DNA of 30,167 nt from DASZGI01 sp035938995 (lineage in GTDB: Bacteria; Actinomycetota; Actinomycetes; Streptomycetales; Catenulisporaceae), in contig NZ_DASZGI010000226.1 of assembly GCF_035938995.1 (NCBI RefSeq), forward strand, positions 1-30,167. The letters are read 5' to 3'. A program made the position numbers and the translations under genes. Every line of letters begins with the position of its first letter. Position 1 is the stretch's first letter. This document shows positions 20,378 through 28,314 of the stretch, piece after piece. The notes under the pieces were generated by a model. The model was given only the letters and a program-made list of their open reading frames with translations. It was not told the DNA's origin and did not search any database.

Positions 20378-22219
20378 ATGCGTAGTACGGCGATTGTCGT
20401 AGGCGCCAGCGTCGCCGGGCTCGCGGCGGCGCGCGTGCTGAGCGACCACTTCGAGTCAGTCATCGTCCTGGAGCGCGATGAGCTGCCGGATACGAACGCT
20501 CCGCGGCGTGGCGTTCCGCAGGGACCGCACTCGCATGTCCTGGTGGCAGCCGGGTTGCGCGAGTTCGAGCGCCTGCTGCCGGGATTTCAGGCGGATCTGG
20601 TCTCTGCCGGGGGTACCGCCATCGACATCGGTTCCGAGCTGTACCTGTCCCGGTACCACCGGGCCTGGCCGCGCGTGCCGAGCGGGATCGAATTCATGTC
20701 CATAAGCCGTCCGATGCTCGAGTTGATCCTCCGTGACCGCGTGGTCAAGCTGCCCGGCGTGGCGATCCGTGCGGGGGCCGCGGTGACGGCGCTGACGGGC
20801 GCATCGGACGCGGTGACAGGGGTGGAACTCGCCACCGGTGAGCACATCGCGGCGGAGCTGGTCGTCGACTGCACCGGCCGGGCCGGCCGATCGGACCGCT
20901 GGATGGCCGATCTCGGTCTGCCGGAGCCGGAGCAGGTGGACGTCAAGATCGGACTCGGCTACGCCACCCGGCTCTTCCGGCGCGGTCCCGACGACCTGCC
21001 CGGCTGGAAAGGGATCGTCACGCTGCCCGAACCGCCGCGGGAGACCACGGTGGGCGTGGCATTCCCGATCGAGGACGACCGGTGGCTGGTCAGCCTCATC
21101 GGATGGCACGTCGATGCCCTGCCGGACGAGGACGAGTCGTTCGCGGCCGCCGTGGCGGCTCTGCCCGACCCGGCCATCGCGGACTTGCTGGGCCGGGTCG
21201 AGCCGCTGACCCATCCGGTGACCGCGCGGCTTCGCTCGAACCATCGGCGGTTGTTCGAGCGGCTCGACCGCGTGCCGGCGGGCTATGTGGCGCTCGGCGA
21301 CGCCGTCTGCAGTTTCAATCCGTTCTACGGTCACGGCATGACGTGTGCGGTCCAGGAGGCGGTCGCTCTCGGAACCGCGCTCGAGCGGCATGGCCGGGCG
21401 AGCGTGGGGATGGTTCGCGACTACTACCAGGCGGCGGCCGCGGTGGTCGCCACGCCGTGGCAGGTGGCGGTCGACGGCGACTTCGCCTACCCCGAGACCA
21501 CGGGCCCGTGCCCGCGCGGTGTCGGTGCCCGAAACTGGCTCGCGACGCGGCTCATGCTGGCCTCACAGGTCATTCCGGAATTGAAGACGACGTTCTTCGG
21601 GGTCTTGCAACTGGTGCTGCCGCCCGACCGATTGATGCGGCCGAAGGTCGTCATGCAGGCCCTGCTGCACGGCCGGCACCCGGCTGGGCGCAACCCGCTC
21701 ACGTCGTTCGTCCGGCAGCAGAGCAGCCGACACTGGCTCAAGACCCTCGGCCTCGCCTCGGCGCCGATGGATCGGTTCGTCGGCCGGGTCAGCCACGGCC
21801 GGATCACGATGCTGGGCCTGGTCGGGCTGCCGTCGCTGATGCTCACCACGACCGGGCGGCGCAGCGGGCTGTCGCGCTGTCAGCCGCTGCTGTACACGCA
21901 GGACGGAGACGGGTACGTAGTGGCAGGCACCAACTGGGGTCACCCCGCCCACCCCGGATGGTCGGCGAACCTGCTGGCCGAGCCGGCCGCGATCGTCGAG
22001 GTGCGGGGCCGCCGGATCCCGGTGCGCGCAGCGTTGGCCGAGGGCCCGGAGCGGGAACGCCTCTGGCGGGTGATCACTGCGGGGTGGCCAGCGTATCAGA
22101 CCTATGCCGCCGCCACCGAGCGGAGCATCCGCGTCTTCCGGCTGGTGCCCCAGACCAGGGGTCGCGAGCAGGACGTCTGGCAGGCTCCAGCAGGCAAATC
22201 GAAGTCAGGAGCCGCGTAA
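20378..22219 (+). CDS. FAD monooxygenase fused to F420-type (DDN) reductase
   Basis: 613 aa from ATG 20378 (GAAAGGA site upstream). The N-terminal part (about 1-410) is a group A flavin monooxygenase: the dinucleotide loop is VVGASVAGLAAARVL, with ribose-binding Glu in VIVLERDEL, and the second FAD motif is Gly307-Asp308 in GDAVCSFNPFYGHGMT. A linker rich in hydrophobic helices leads to a C-terminal domain (about 475-600) of the deazaflavin-dependent nitroreductase family: GLPSLMLTTTGRRSGLSR, VVAGTNWGHPAHPGWSANLL and RVITAGWPAYQTYAAAT. It is one uninterrupted frame. The combination suggests oxygenation and F420H2-dependent reduction of the same terpenoid. It is the last gene of the cluster. 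Confidence 0.88.
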   Translation: MRSTAIVVGASVAGLAAARVLSDHFESVIVLERDELPDTNAPRRGVPQGPHSHVLVAAGLREFERLLPGFQADLVSAGGTAIDIGSELYLSRYHRAWPRVPSGIEFMSISRPMLELILRDRVVKLPGVAIRAGAAVTALTGASDAVTGVELATGEHIAAELVVDCTGRAGRSDRWMADLGLPEPEQVDVKIGLGYATRLFRRGPDDLPGWKGIVTLPEPPRETTVGVAFPIEDDRWLVSLIGWHVDALPDEDESFAAAVAALPDPAIADLLGRVEPLTHPVTARLRSNHRRLFERLDRVPAGYVALGDAVCSFNPFYGHGMTCAVQEAVALGTALERHGRASVGMVRDYYQAAAAVVATPWQVAVDGDFAYPETTGPCPRGVGARNWLATRLMLASQVIPELKTTFFGVLQLVLPPDRLMRPKVVMQALLHGRHPAGRNPLTSFVRQQSSRHWLKTLGLASAPMDRFVGRVSHGRITMLGLVGLPSLMLTTTGRRSGLSRCQPLLYTQDGDGYVVAGTNWGHPAHPGWSANLLAEPAAIVEVRGRRIPVRAALAEGPERERLWRVITAGWPAYQTYAAATERSIRVFRLVPQTRGREQDVWQAPAGKSKSGAA

Positions 22220-22300
22220 GGACGTAGAGACTTAGACACATAGGGATCCGGCCGCGAAGCACTCAGCCCAGCCCTCGCCGCATAAAAGCGACGGCTTCGG

Positions 22301-22306
22301 TACCGT
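22301..22306 (+). promoter_or_regulatory. -10 element for a leaderless anti-sigma transcript
   Basis: TACCGT lies 6 nt before ATG 22313, so transcription would begin at or next to the start codon. There is no Shine-Dalgarno site. This spacing is the usual signature of actinobacterial leaderless genes. No clear -35 is visible. Confidence 0.4.
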
Positions 22307-22312
22307 GTGTCC

Positions 22313-22528
22313 ATGGATCCGGCATACCAGGCAGCTGGCGCGCACCCGGAAAACCTGGGCGCCTACGCGCTGGACGCTCTCGATCCGGCCGAGGCGGAGG
22401 CGGTGCGCAGGCATACGGCTCACTGCCGCGAGTGCAGACAGCAGCTTGACGAACTCGTCGAAGCGAAGGACGCGCTGGACCGCGTGCCGCTGGAAGCCTT
22501 GCTGGACATTTCACCCGACTTCGCCTGA
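22313..22528 (+). CDS. Short soluble anti-sigma factor (RskA N-domain/zinc-finger type)
   Basis: 71 aa from ATG 22313; GTG 22307 would add two residues. The sequence is only the sigma-binding N-domain of an RskA-like anti-sigma factor: HPENLGAYALDALDPAEAEA, then the His/Cys cluster HTAHCRECRQQL, then a short helix (LVEAKDALDRVPLEALLD). Usual RskA proteins are about 230-250 aa with a membrane helix and an outer domain; both are absent, and the protein stops cleanly. It is tail to tail with an ECF sigma gene whose stop is 47 bp away, the probable partner. Probably leaderless. Confidence 0.8.
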   Translation: MDPAYQAAGAHPENLGAYALDALDPAEAEAVRRHTAHCRECRQQLDELVEAKDALDRVPLEALLDISPDFA

Positions 22529-22575
22529 CGGCACGTAACCCTGCTGTAGCGGAAGCGGATGATCACCGCCGACGG

Positions 22576-23085
22576 TCAGCCGGGACGTGCCGGTGTGAGC
22601 TGGTTTCGCAGGGCGCGCAGGCCGTAGTGCAGCCGGGACTTGACCGTCCCCGGCGAGACGCCCAGCATGCTGGCCGTCTCATCGATGGTGCGGTTGAGGT
22701 AGTAGACGTGCACGATGGCTTGACGGTGCGGTTCGGACAGCGCGGACAGCGCCGTCGCCAGCGTCACCGACCAGACCAGGCGCTCCACCTCGTCGTCATC
22801 CGAGTCCGGGGCGGCGATGTCCTGCCCGGTCAGCGTCACCGGCCGGATGCAGCGCGACCGGTACTCGTCGATGAAGATGCGGTAGGCGGCGGTGAACAGC
22901 CAGCTGCGGGTCGCCGCCTCGCCCAGGGTCAGCTGGTGGCGAGCGCGCCAGGCCCGCACCATCGCTGCCTGAACGATGTCCTCGGCCCACTGCACATCCC
23001 GGGTAAGCCGCACCACGTAGCCCTGGAGCAGCGGCCGGTAACGCTCGTAAAGCATCCGCGCGAACTCGTCATCGGTGCCGGTCAC
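22576..23085 (-). CDS. ECF-family RNA polymerase sigma factor
   Basis: 169 aa, GTG 23085 with GGAAGAA 7 nt upstream. Sigma region 2 is ARMLYERYRPLLQGYVVRLT and VQWAEDIVQAAMVRAWRAR through SWLFTAAYRIFIDEYRSR. Region 4 is LSALSEPHRQAIVHVYYLN and TIDETASMLGVSPGTVKSRL. It is a minimal two-domain ECF sigma of the SigK/SigL type, which is commonly controlled by RskA-like anti-sigma factors. The tiny RskA-type gene opposite is the natural candidate. An SDR remnant lies 21 nt upstream on the same strand and may supply its promoter region. Confidence 0.94.
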   Translation of the reverse strand: MTGTDDEFARMLYERYRPLLQGYVVRLTRDVQWAEDIVQAAMVRAWRARHQLTLGEAATRSWLFTAAYRIFIDEYRSRCIRPVTLTGQDIAAPDSDDDEVERLVWSVTLATALSALSEPHRQAIVHVYYLNRTIDETASMLGVSPGTVKSRLHYGLRALRNQLTPARPG

Positions 23086-23106
23086 GACGTGTTCTTCCGG
23101 GCCGCG

Positions 23107-23220
23107 CTAGTCGCCTGCGCTCATGCTGCCGATCTCGCCCATCCGCCCGACCGGGTGCAGACCGGCGATTCCCCGTGACGCGCCGGTGATGACTGCGACC
23201 TTCTGGGCATGGGGGTTCAT
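23107..23220 (-). pseudogene. Internally deleted short-chain dehydrogenase (SDR) remnant
   Basis: The minus strand from ATG 23220 to TAG 23107 reads 37 residues with a good GAAGGA ribosome site. It begins as an SDR (KVAVITGASRGI, the NAD(P)-binding TGxxxGI loop) and then jumps directly to a C-terminal SDR motif (HPVGRMGEI). About 180 residues including the catalytic Tyr-Lys are gone. The frame is intact, so a micro-protein could still be made, but SDR activity is impossible. The ECF sigma gene follows 21 nt later. Confidence 0.65.
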
Positions 23221-23380
23221 GAACGAGTCCTTCATCGAAGAAAAGTGAGGAATGTAGTGCGCCGGTCGTAGGCCCCTGCGCGGGCCGTGCCCCTACCCCT
23301 ACCCGAGCGACGACGCTGCGCCTATCCGTTGTCACGCGCTGTATCCCCAACAGGCAATGTTCGCTGACCAACTGGCCCAT

Positions 23381-23464
23381 TTACTTGCGGACGCTCTCGG
23401 CGGTGAGCGCGGCGAAGACGCCGTCGGCGCGGGCGGCGGCGACGGTCAGATCGTGGAAGAAGGC
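23381..23464 (-). pseudogene. C-terminal remnant of an unidentified minus-strand gene
   Basis: The minus-strand frame AFFHDLTVAAARADGVFAAL and seven more residues, ending TAA 23383-23381, has G or C in nearly every third position, as expected for a real gene end. The frame is closed by a stop just upstream, so only the tail is left. No family is recognised. Confidence 0.4.
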
Positions 23465-23619
23465 TCATTTAACGGGCGCGATACTCCGTTGACCGGTACC
23501 GCGGAAGCTCTCATTGCGTTCCTGGCCCAGACAGGGTTCGACATCAAGGCACGGTACGGGGACTGGGAACGCGGGCCGATTACAGAGCACAGCAAGGAGA
23601 TCGTCACGGTCGCCCGGTG
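23465..23619 (+). pseudogene. C-terminal remnant of a SAM-dependent methyltransferase
   Basis: The plus-strand frame shows LIAFLAQTGFDIKARYGDWE and then GPITEHSKEIVTVAR. This resembles the closing helix and strands of class I methyltransferases (a final ...GF..v..yGdwd....t..S.EIi.vA pattern). The upstream part of the frame is low-complexity and antisense to the neighbouring remnant, so the Rossmann core is missing. It is a relic and not an active gene. Confidence 0.4.
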
Positions 23620-23692
23620 GCATTGCCCACGGTCGGCCGTTTGCAGCCGGGACGCGCGCCGTAGGCATCCGGCGAGGTCGTAGGGCAGGATC

Positions 23693-24163
23693 GTGCCCAT
23701 GGGACAGGGATACCGGCACCCCCATCTGCCGTCCACCGAGGCGGCTGCCACCGCGATCCGCGATATCGCGCGCGAGTACAACCGATCCGTGACCGTCACC
23801 GACGACATCGGCGCAGACCAGACCTCCCGCCGCATAACCGCCGGAGCGCTCGGCATAACCGATCCAGACGGCTCACTCCCCCACGAGGCTTACCTCGAAC
23901 TCGCAGGCTCCCCGGAAGTCACCGTCCAGCTCTTCCCGGAGGACGACGCGACGATCACCGTCGACGGGGTCGAATTCCCGGACCTCCCCCGCGACGCCGT
24001 CCCCGCCTTCCTCCGCTCCATCTACAGCGGACTGGCCTTCGTCGAGGCAAAGACCTTCCCGCCCGCGATGTGGCTCACCGTGCCGCTGCCCGGCGACGAG
24101 ACGTACAAGGAGCTGATCGTGCGCACCACGCTCACCCCATGGCTCTCTCGCAACGCCCGGTGA
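23693..24163 (+). CDS. Hypothetical protein, 154-156 aa
   Basis: GTG 23693 or ATG 23699; AGG of GGCAGGATC is the only ribosome-site candidate and suits the ATG better. The protein is soluble, acidic and mixed alpha/beta: a helical start (AAATAIRDIAREYNRSV), a strand-rich middle (VTVQLFPEDDATITVDGVEF), a helix (PAFLRSIYSGLAFVEA) and a final strand region (MWLTVPLPGDETYKELIVR). The third-position bias supports real coding. No family is recognised and there is no operon partner. Four GTGTCG hexamers follow its stop. Confidence 0.7.
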   Translation: MPMGQGYRHPHLPSTEAAATAIRDIAREYNRSVTVTDDIGADQTSRRITAGALGITDPDGSLPHEAYLELAGSPEVTVQLFPEDDATITVDGVEFPDLPRDAVPAFLRSIYSGLAFVEAKTFPPAMWLTVPLPGDETYKELIVRTTLTPWLSRNAR

Positions 24164-24181
24164 AACGCCGACACAGCGTCC

Positions 24182-24205
24182 GTGTCGGTGTCGGTGTCGG
24201 TGTCG
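24182..24205 (+). repeat. Four tandem GTGTCG hexamers
   Basis: Four exact copies of GTGTCG run from 24182 to 24205, 18 nt after a gene stop. They are non-coding in this position, and I see no hairpin potential. The rest of 24206-24488 is an AT-richer upstream region of the alpha-galactosidase gene with its promoter. Confidence 0.8.
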
Positions 24206-24330
24206 GGGCGGGCGGCTGCTGCGTCTGTTGATCACAAGACCCGCGGCGTCCGGCGCGTCGGAGAAACCTCCCGTCCATGTAACAGATTCGAACATTTTCA
24301 AAGAAAAACTCGATCACTAGGTCACAGATA

Positions 24331-24359
24331 TTGACAGCCGGCTTCCCCGGCGATGAGAT
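24331..24359 (+). promoter_or_regulatory. Candidate alpha-galactosidase promoter with a spacer palindrome
   Basis: A perfect -35 TTGACA (24331-24336), 17-nt spacer and a weak -10 TGAGAT (24354-24359) lie 130 bp before the gene. The spacer itself contains GCCGG (24337-24341) and CCGGC (24347-24351), an inverted repeat where a repressor would block polymerase. This suits a sugar-controlled hydrolase gene. Confidence 0.45.
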
Positions 24360-24488
24360 GCGCGTGACACGGACAGGCGCTTCTCGGACGCACCGCGCAG
24401 CGTCGCCTCGGCCCGGCATCTCGGCGGGCCCGCGCGGCCGCCTTCCGTGCGGCTCCGTACCGACGAAGACCTGTCTTGAGGAGATCGC

Positions 24489-26240
24489 GTGCGCCCACCG
24501 TCGCGGAAAATACGAGTACTCACAGCCCTGGCGCTGGCCATCGGCCCGGCCGTACTGCTCACCGGGGCCCTCCACTCCCCCGCCGCGGTGGCGGAGAACA
24601 ACGGCGTCGGGCTCACCCCGGCACTGGGCTGGTCCAGTTGGAGCTTCATCCGGCACGACCCGACCGCGGCGAAGATCGACGCGCAGGCCGACGCGATGAA
24701 GAACAGCGGACTGGCGGCCGCGGGGTTCCAGTACGTCAACGTCGACGACTTCTGGTATCAGTGCCCGGGAAGTCAGGGCCCGAATGTCGACGCCTACGGC
24801 CGCTGGGTGACCGACACCGGCAAGTTCCCGGCTTCCGGCGCGACCGACGGGATCCAGGTGGTCGCCGACCACGTGCACGCCGACAGGCTGAAGTTCGGGC
24901 TGTACGTGACGCCGGGGATCTCCAGCCAGGCGGTCGCGAAGAACACGCCCATCCTCGGCACGAGCTACCACGCCGACGACATCGCCACCACCGCGGCGGA
25001 GAAGAACTACAACTGCCACGGCATGGTCGGTATCGACTACACCAAGCCGGGCGCCCAGGCGTTCATCAACTCCTGGGCCGACGAGTTCGCCTCCTGGGGC
25101 GTGGACTACGTCAAGATCGATGGAGTCGGCACCGGCGACATCCCGGACATCAAGGCCTGGTCCGCGGCGCTGAAGCAGACCGGCCGGCCGATCCACCTCG
25201 AGCTGTCCAACAACCTGAGCATCAGCGCCGCCTCCACGTGGCAGCAGTACTCGAACGGCTGGCGCACCGGCGGCGACATCGAGTGCTACGGCTGCGAGAG
25301 CGGTGGGAGCAGCTATCCGCTCACCGACTGGTCCCAGGTGCAATCCCGCTTCGCCCAGGTCGCGAACTGGCAGCCATACGGGGGACCCGGCGCCTTCAAC
25401 GACTACGACTCCACCGAGGTCGGCAACGGCAGCAACGACGGGCTGACCGCACCGGAGCGCCAGTCGATGATGAGCCTCTGGGCGATGGGCGCCAGCCCGC
25501 TGATCCTCGGCACCGACCTGACCAACCTGGATCCGACCGACCTGTCCTACCTGAAGAACTCCGCGGTCCTGGCGGTCGATCAGGACTCGATCGACGCGGC
25601 CCGCATCGTCAACAGCGGCAACCAGCAGGTCTACAGCAAGACCGAATCGGACGGCAGCGTGGTGATCGGCCTGTTCAACTACAGCGCGACCAGCAGCCAG
25701 ACCGACACGGTGAGCCTCTCCGCGGCGGGCATCCACTCCGCGACGACGGCCACCGACCTGTGGACCGGCCGCTCGCTCGGCACGATCAGCGGCAGCTACA
25801 GCGTCAACCTCGGACCCGGCGCCGTCCAGCTGATCAAGACGGCACCCGGCGCGGGCTCGGCCGGGATCCGCATCGAGGCGGAGGCGTCGGGGAACACCAT
25901 CGCCGGCGCGGCGCGGATCGCCTCCTGCTCGGCCTGCTCCGGCGGCGAGAAGGTCGGCTACATCGGGAACGGCTCGGCCAACTACGTCACCGTCAACGGC
26001 GTCGACGAGTCGAAGGCGGGCACTTATACGCTCACCTTCGCGTACCTCGTCAGCGGCACCCGCACCTTCGACATCAGCGTCGACGGCGGCCCTGACATCG
26101 TCGAGACACTGTCCGGCACCAGCTTCTCCACCCCCGTCAACGCCAGCATCCCCGTCACCCTGAACGCCGGCGCCAACACGATCAAGTTCCACAACGACAC
26201 CGCGTACGGCCCGGACCTCGACGTCATCACCGTGAGTTGA
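24489..26240 (+). CDS. Secreted GH27 alpha-galactosidase with C-terminal CBM35
   Basis: 583 aa, GTG 24489 behind GAGGAG. A Sec signal peptide (about 1-35, ending SPAAVAEN) is followed by the GH27 barrel. Motifs are LTPALGWSSWSFI, FQYVNVDDFWY, nucleophile Asp211 in YVKIDGVG, acid/base Asp263 in GGDIECYGC, and MSLWAMGASPLILGTDL. A beta-domain (about 365-455) follows, then a CBM35-like module from about residue 460 (IRIEAEASGNTIAGAARI to the end). It would release alpha-galactose from galactomannan or related oligosaccharides outside the cell. A cytosolic transporter is not seen nearby. Confidence 0.95.
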   Translation: MRPPSRKIRVLTALALAIGPAVLLTGALHSPAAVAENNGVGLTPALGWSSWSFIRHDPTAAKIDAQADAMKNSGLAAAGFQYVNVDDFWYQCPGSQGPNVDAYGRWVTDTGKFPASGATDGIQVVADHVHADRLKFGLYVTPGISSQAVAKNTPILGTSYHADDIATTAAEKNYNCHGMVGIDYTKPGAQAFINSWADEFASWGVDYVKIDGVGTGDIPDIKAWSAALKQTGRPIHLELSNNLSISAASTWQQYSNGWRTGGDIECYGCESGGSSYPLTDWSQVQSRFAQVANWQPYGGPGAFNDYDSTEVGNGSNDGLTAPERQSMMSLWAMGASPLILGTDLTNLDPTDLSYLKNSAVLAVDQDSIDAARIVNSGNQQVYSKTESDGSVVIGLFNYSATSSQTDTVSLSAAGIHSATTATDLWTGRSLGTISGSYSVNLGPGAVQLIKTAPGAGSAGIRIEAEASGNTIAGAARIASCSACSGGEKVGYIGNGSANYVTVNGVDESKAGTYTLTFAYLVSGTRTFDISVDGGPDIVETLSGTSFSTPVNASIPVTLNAGANTIKFHNDTAYGPDLDVITVS

Positions 26241-26274
26241 CCCGGCGAGCCGACCGGAGATCATGAGCAGCCTA

Positions 26275-26315
26275 GGCTTGTCGGTCTCCCGAACTGTTCG
26301 GGAGACCGACAAGCC
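26275..26315. terminator. Bidirectional terminator, 41-nt perfect palindrome
   Basis: Twenty bases on each side of 26295 are exactly complementary, from GGCTTGTCGG on the left to CCGACAAGCC on the right. It sits between the stops of the convergent alpha-galactosidase (26240) and phosphoesterase (26373) genes, so it can terminate both transcripts. Confidence 0.85.
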
Positions 26316-26372
26316 CAGGCGAGCGCGGTTGTTGGCGTTTCGGCGCCGGAATCGCCGGTCCGCGATCGGCGG

Positions 26373-27947
26373 TCAGCGCTCCCCGTCAGAGCGCTTGCGG
26401 TGCAGCGTGAACTGCTCGAACACCGACAGGTCGCCGTGCGGCTTGTTCACGTTGTAGTAGGTCACGTACATGCGCGTGGTGTCGCCGGGGTGCCGGCCGG
26501 GGTCGACGGCGAACGACGCGAAACCGTACGGGTGCTGGTCGTCCCGCGTGCCCGCCCAGATCGCCTCCTCCTGGACGTAGATGGAGTTGCCGCCGGAGTA
26601 CGCGGTGAGGACCTTCGCGGTGCCGTCCTGGAAGAACGACTGGTAGCTGGTACCCGAGACGCCGCCGCCGCCGAGCACCATGTGCACAGTGCCCATCGAG
26701 GTGTCGATGTCGTCGGTGGCCTGCGAGACCGGGTCGGGAGTCAGGGTCGCGCTGCCCGACACGACGCCGCACACGGCGAGCGAGCGCTCGTAGTCGTGCT
26801 CGTGGCCGCAGACCACCAGATCGACGCCGTACTTGTCGAACAGCGGCCCGTAGTTCTGCCGCAGTCCCAGGTCGCAGCCGCTGGCGTTGGCCGTGCTGAG
26901 CATGACCTGGTGCATCGCGACGACCACCCAGTCGATGTCCCGCGAGGAGCGGGCGGCCCGCAGTTCCCGCTCGAGGAACGCGAGCTGCCGGCCGCCGGAG
27001 TAGCCGGCGATGTAGTAGTCGCTCGCGTGCTGGAGGACGAAGTCGTCGTTCTGCAGCACGATCACCCGCACCGAGCCGACGGTGAACGCGTACCACAGGC
27101 CTTCCAGCTCGGGGTCGGTCTCGGTGGACGGCAGCGTGAAGTACGCCTGGAAGCCGTCCATGCCGATGGGACCGTTGCCGGCCTCGATCTCGTGGTTTCC
27201 GGCCGCGGGCATCCACGGGCGGAACCGGGCCGAGCGGGTGTTGTTGGTGAAGAAGTTGTTCCAGGTGCGCACCCGGTCGACGTCTCGGTTGGCGTAGCAC
27301 AGGTCGCCGTTGAGCAGGTGGAACAGCGGGGCCACCTGCTCGATGCCGGTCACGATGTCCTTGCTGGCGGGCGTGGAGTTGTTGTCCAGCATCACCGTGC
27401 CGTCCGTGTTCCACGACACCTGCGGCGCCGCCTGGTCGCCGAAGCTGGTGAAGGTGAACGGGGCGCGCCCGCGCGGGGCCGTGCGGAACGTGGCGCTGTC
27501 CGGCGAGGCTCCCTCGTGCGACACGAGATACACGTAGTCGGTGGCCGGGCGAAGGTGGTTCAAGGCCGCGTGGTGCACGTACACGGTGCGTCCGGACGCG
27601 CCGTCGACATATGTGCGAGTCTGGGCGTCCGCACTGGAGCCGAAACCGTCCTCGAGCGTGCCGTACATGACGCGGGGCTTGTTCACGGGCCCGTCGGTGA
27701 GCCAGGAAACCACCATCTGGGTGCTGGGATCCGCACCGAAGGTGAGATGCAGGCCCTGGACCGGTGACGCCCCGGTCGAGCCCGGCGTCAGGCTGATCGC
27801 GGGCGCACCGGCCTGCGCTGCCTCTGCGGGGCTCGCACCGAGCAGGGGAATCGCGGCGGCGCCCGCCCCCGCAGTACCCAGGAGCCCGAGAGCATGACGA
27901 CGACTTAGCCCGTCGGTCGAGTCGGGCCCTCCCACCAATGCAACCAT
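26373..27947 (-). CDS. TAT-exported purple-acid-phosphatase-like metallophosphoesterase
   Basis: 524 aa, ATG 27947 with GGAGG 8 nt upstream. A twin-arginine signal (Arg16-Arg17 in LSRRHALGLLG) with an Ala-rich cleavage region near ASPAEAA implies export of a folded metalloenzyme. A fibronectin-like N-domain (about 50-155, for example VQGLHLTFGADPSTQMVVSW) precedes the catalytic domain. All five metal motifs are visible in order: FTSFGDQA, LLNGDLCYANRD, AAGNHEIE, VVAMHQVM and VVCGHEHDYERS. Such enzymes release phosphate from organic esters. It is convergent with the alpha-galactosidase gene and is monocistronic. Confidence 0.94.
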   Translation of the reverse strand: MVALVGGPDSTDGLSRRHALGLLGTAGAGAAAIPLLGASPAEAAQAGAPAISLTPGSTGASPVQGLHLTFGADPSTQMVVSWLTDGPVNKPRVMYGTLEDGFGSSADAQTRTYVDGASGRTVYVHHAALNHLRPATDYVYLVSHEGASPDSATFRTAPRGRAPFTFTSFGDQAAPQVSWNTDGTVMLDNNSTPASKDIVTGIEQVAPLFHLLNGDLCYANRDVDRVRTWNNFFTNNTRSARFRPWMPAAGNHEIEAGNGPIGMDGFQAYFTLPSTETDPELEGLWYAFTVGSVRVIVLQNDDFVLQHASDYYIAGYSGGRQLAFLERELRAARSSRDIDWVVVAMHQVMLSTANASGCDLGLRQNYGPLFDKYGVDLVVCGHEHDYERSLAVCGVVSGSATLTPDPVSQATDDIDTSMGTVHMVLGGGGVSGTSYQSFFQDGTAKVLTAYSGGNSIYVQEEAIWAGTRDDQHPYGFASFAVDPGRHPGDTTRMYVTYYNVNKPHGDLSVFEQFTLHRKRSDGER

Positions 27948-28314
27948 CTTGATGCCTCCACATGTCGCTGCCGAGGATCGAAGAGTGGCGCCCGTTGACG
28001 GCCAGAAGCTAAACGCCGCCTTTCGTACGCAAGTTCAGACGGCGTCCGGGGACCTACATCCACGCGCGCATTTAGGAATGGGAGCGGAGCGGATGGTAAC
28101 CGTCACTTCACGTGAGTGACCCGCTGCGTTCGGCCCGTGGCGGCCGGAATGCCGAGCCAGGTCCGGGCCGTGCCCCGCGGGCCGGGCCGAGGACGAACCG
28201 CAGGTGCTGCATTTCTCCGACTTCGAACACATGCCCGAAGCTGTTCCCGGCCTCACGGCAGCGATTGAGGAAGCCTCCGACCCCCGTGCAATGCCCTCCG
28301 CAATCGCCAAAGTC

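Noticed and set aside
23357..23683. Complete 108-codon plus-strand frame as a real gene
   Set aside because: Only its middle resembles a methyltransferase end; its front is antisense to another remnant and its tail is random, so I treat it as a relic.
24182..24205. GTGTCG tandem repeats as a CRISPR-like or origin-type iteron array
   Set aside because: The unit is 6 bp with only four copies, no spacers and no replication genes nearby. It is a simple-sequence tract.
24132..26312. Minus-strand open frame of about 726 codons opposite the GH27 gene
   Set aside because: Val/Asp/Gly-rich shadow; the GH27 catalytic residues on the plus strand are decisive.
26400..27767. Plus-strand open frame of about 455 codons opposite the phosphoesterase
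   Set aside because: Shadow of a gene with all five metal-binding motifs and a TAT signal.
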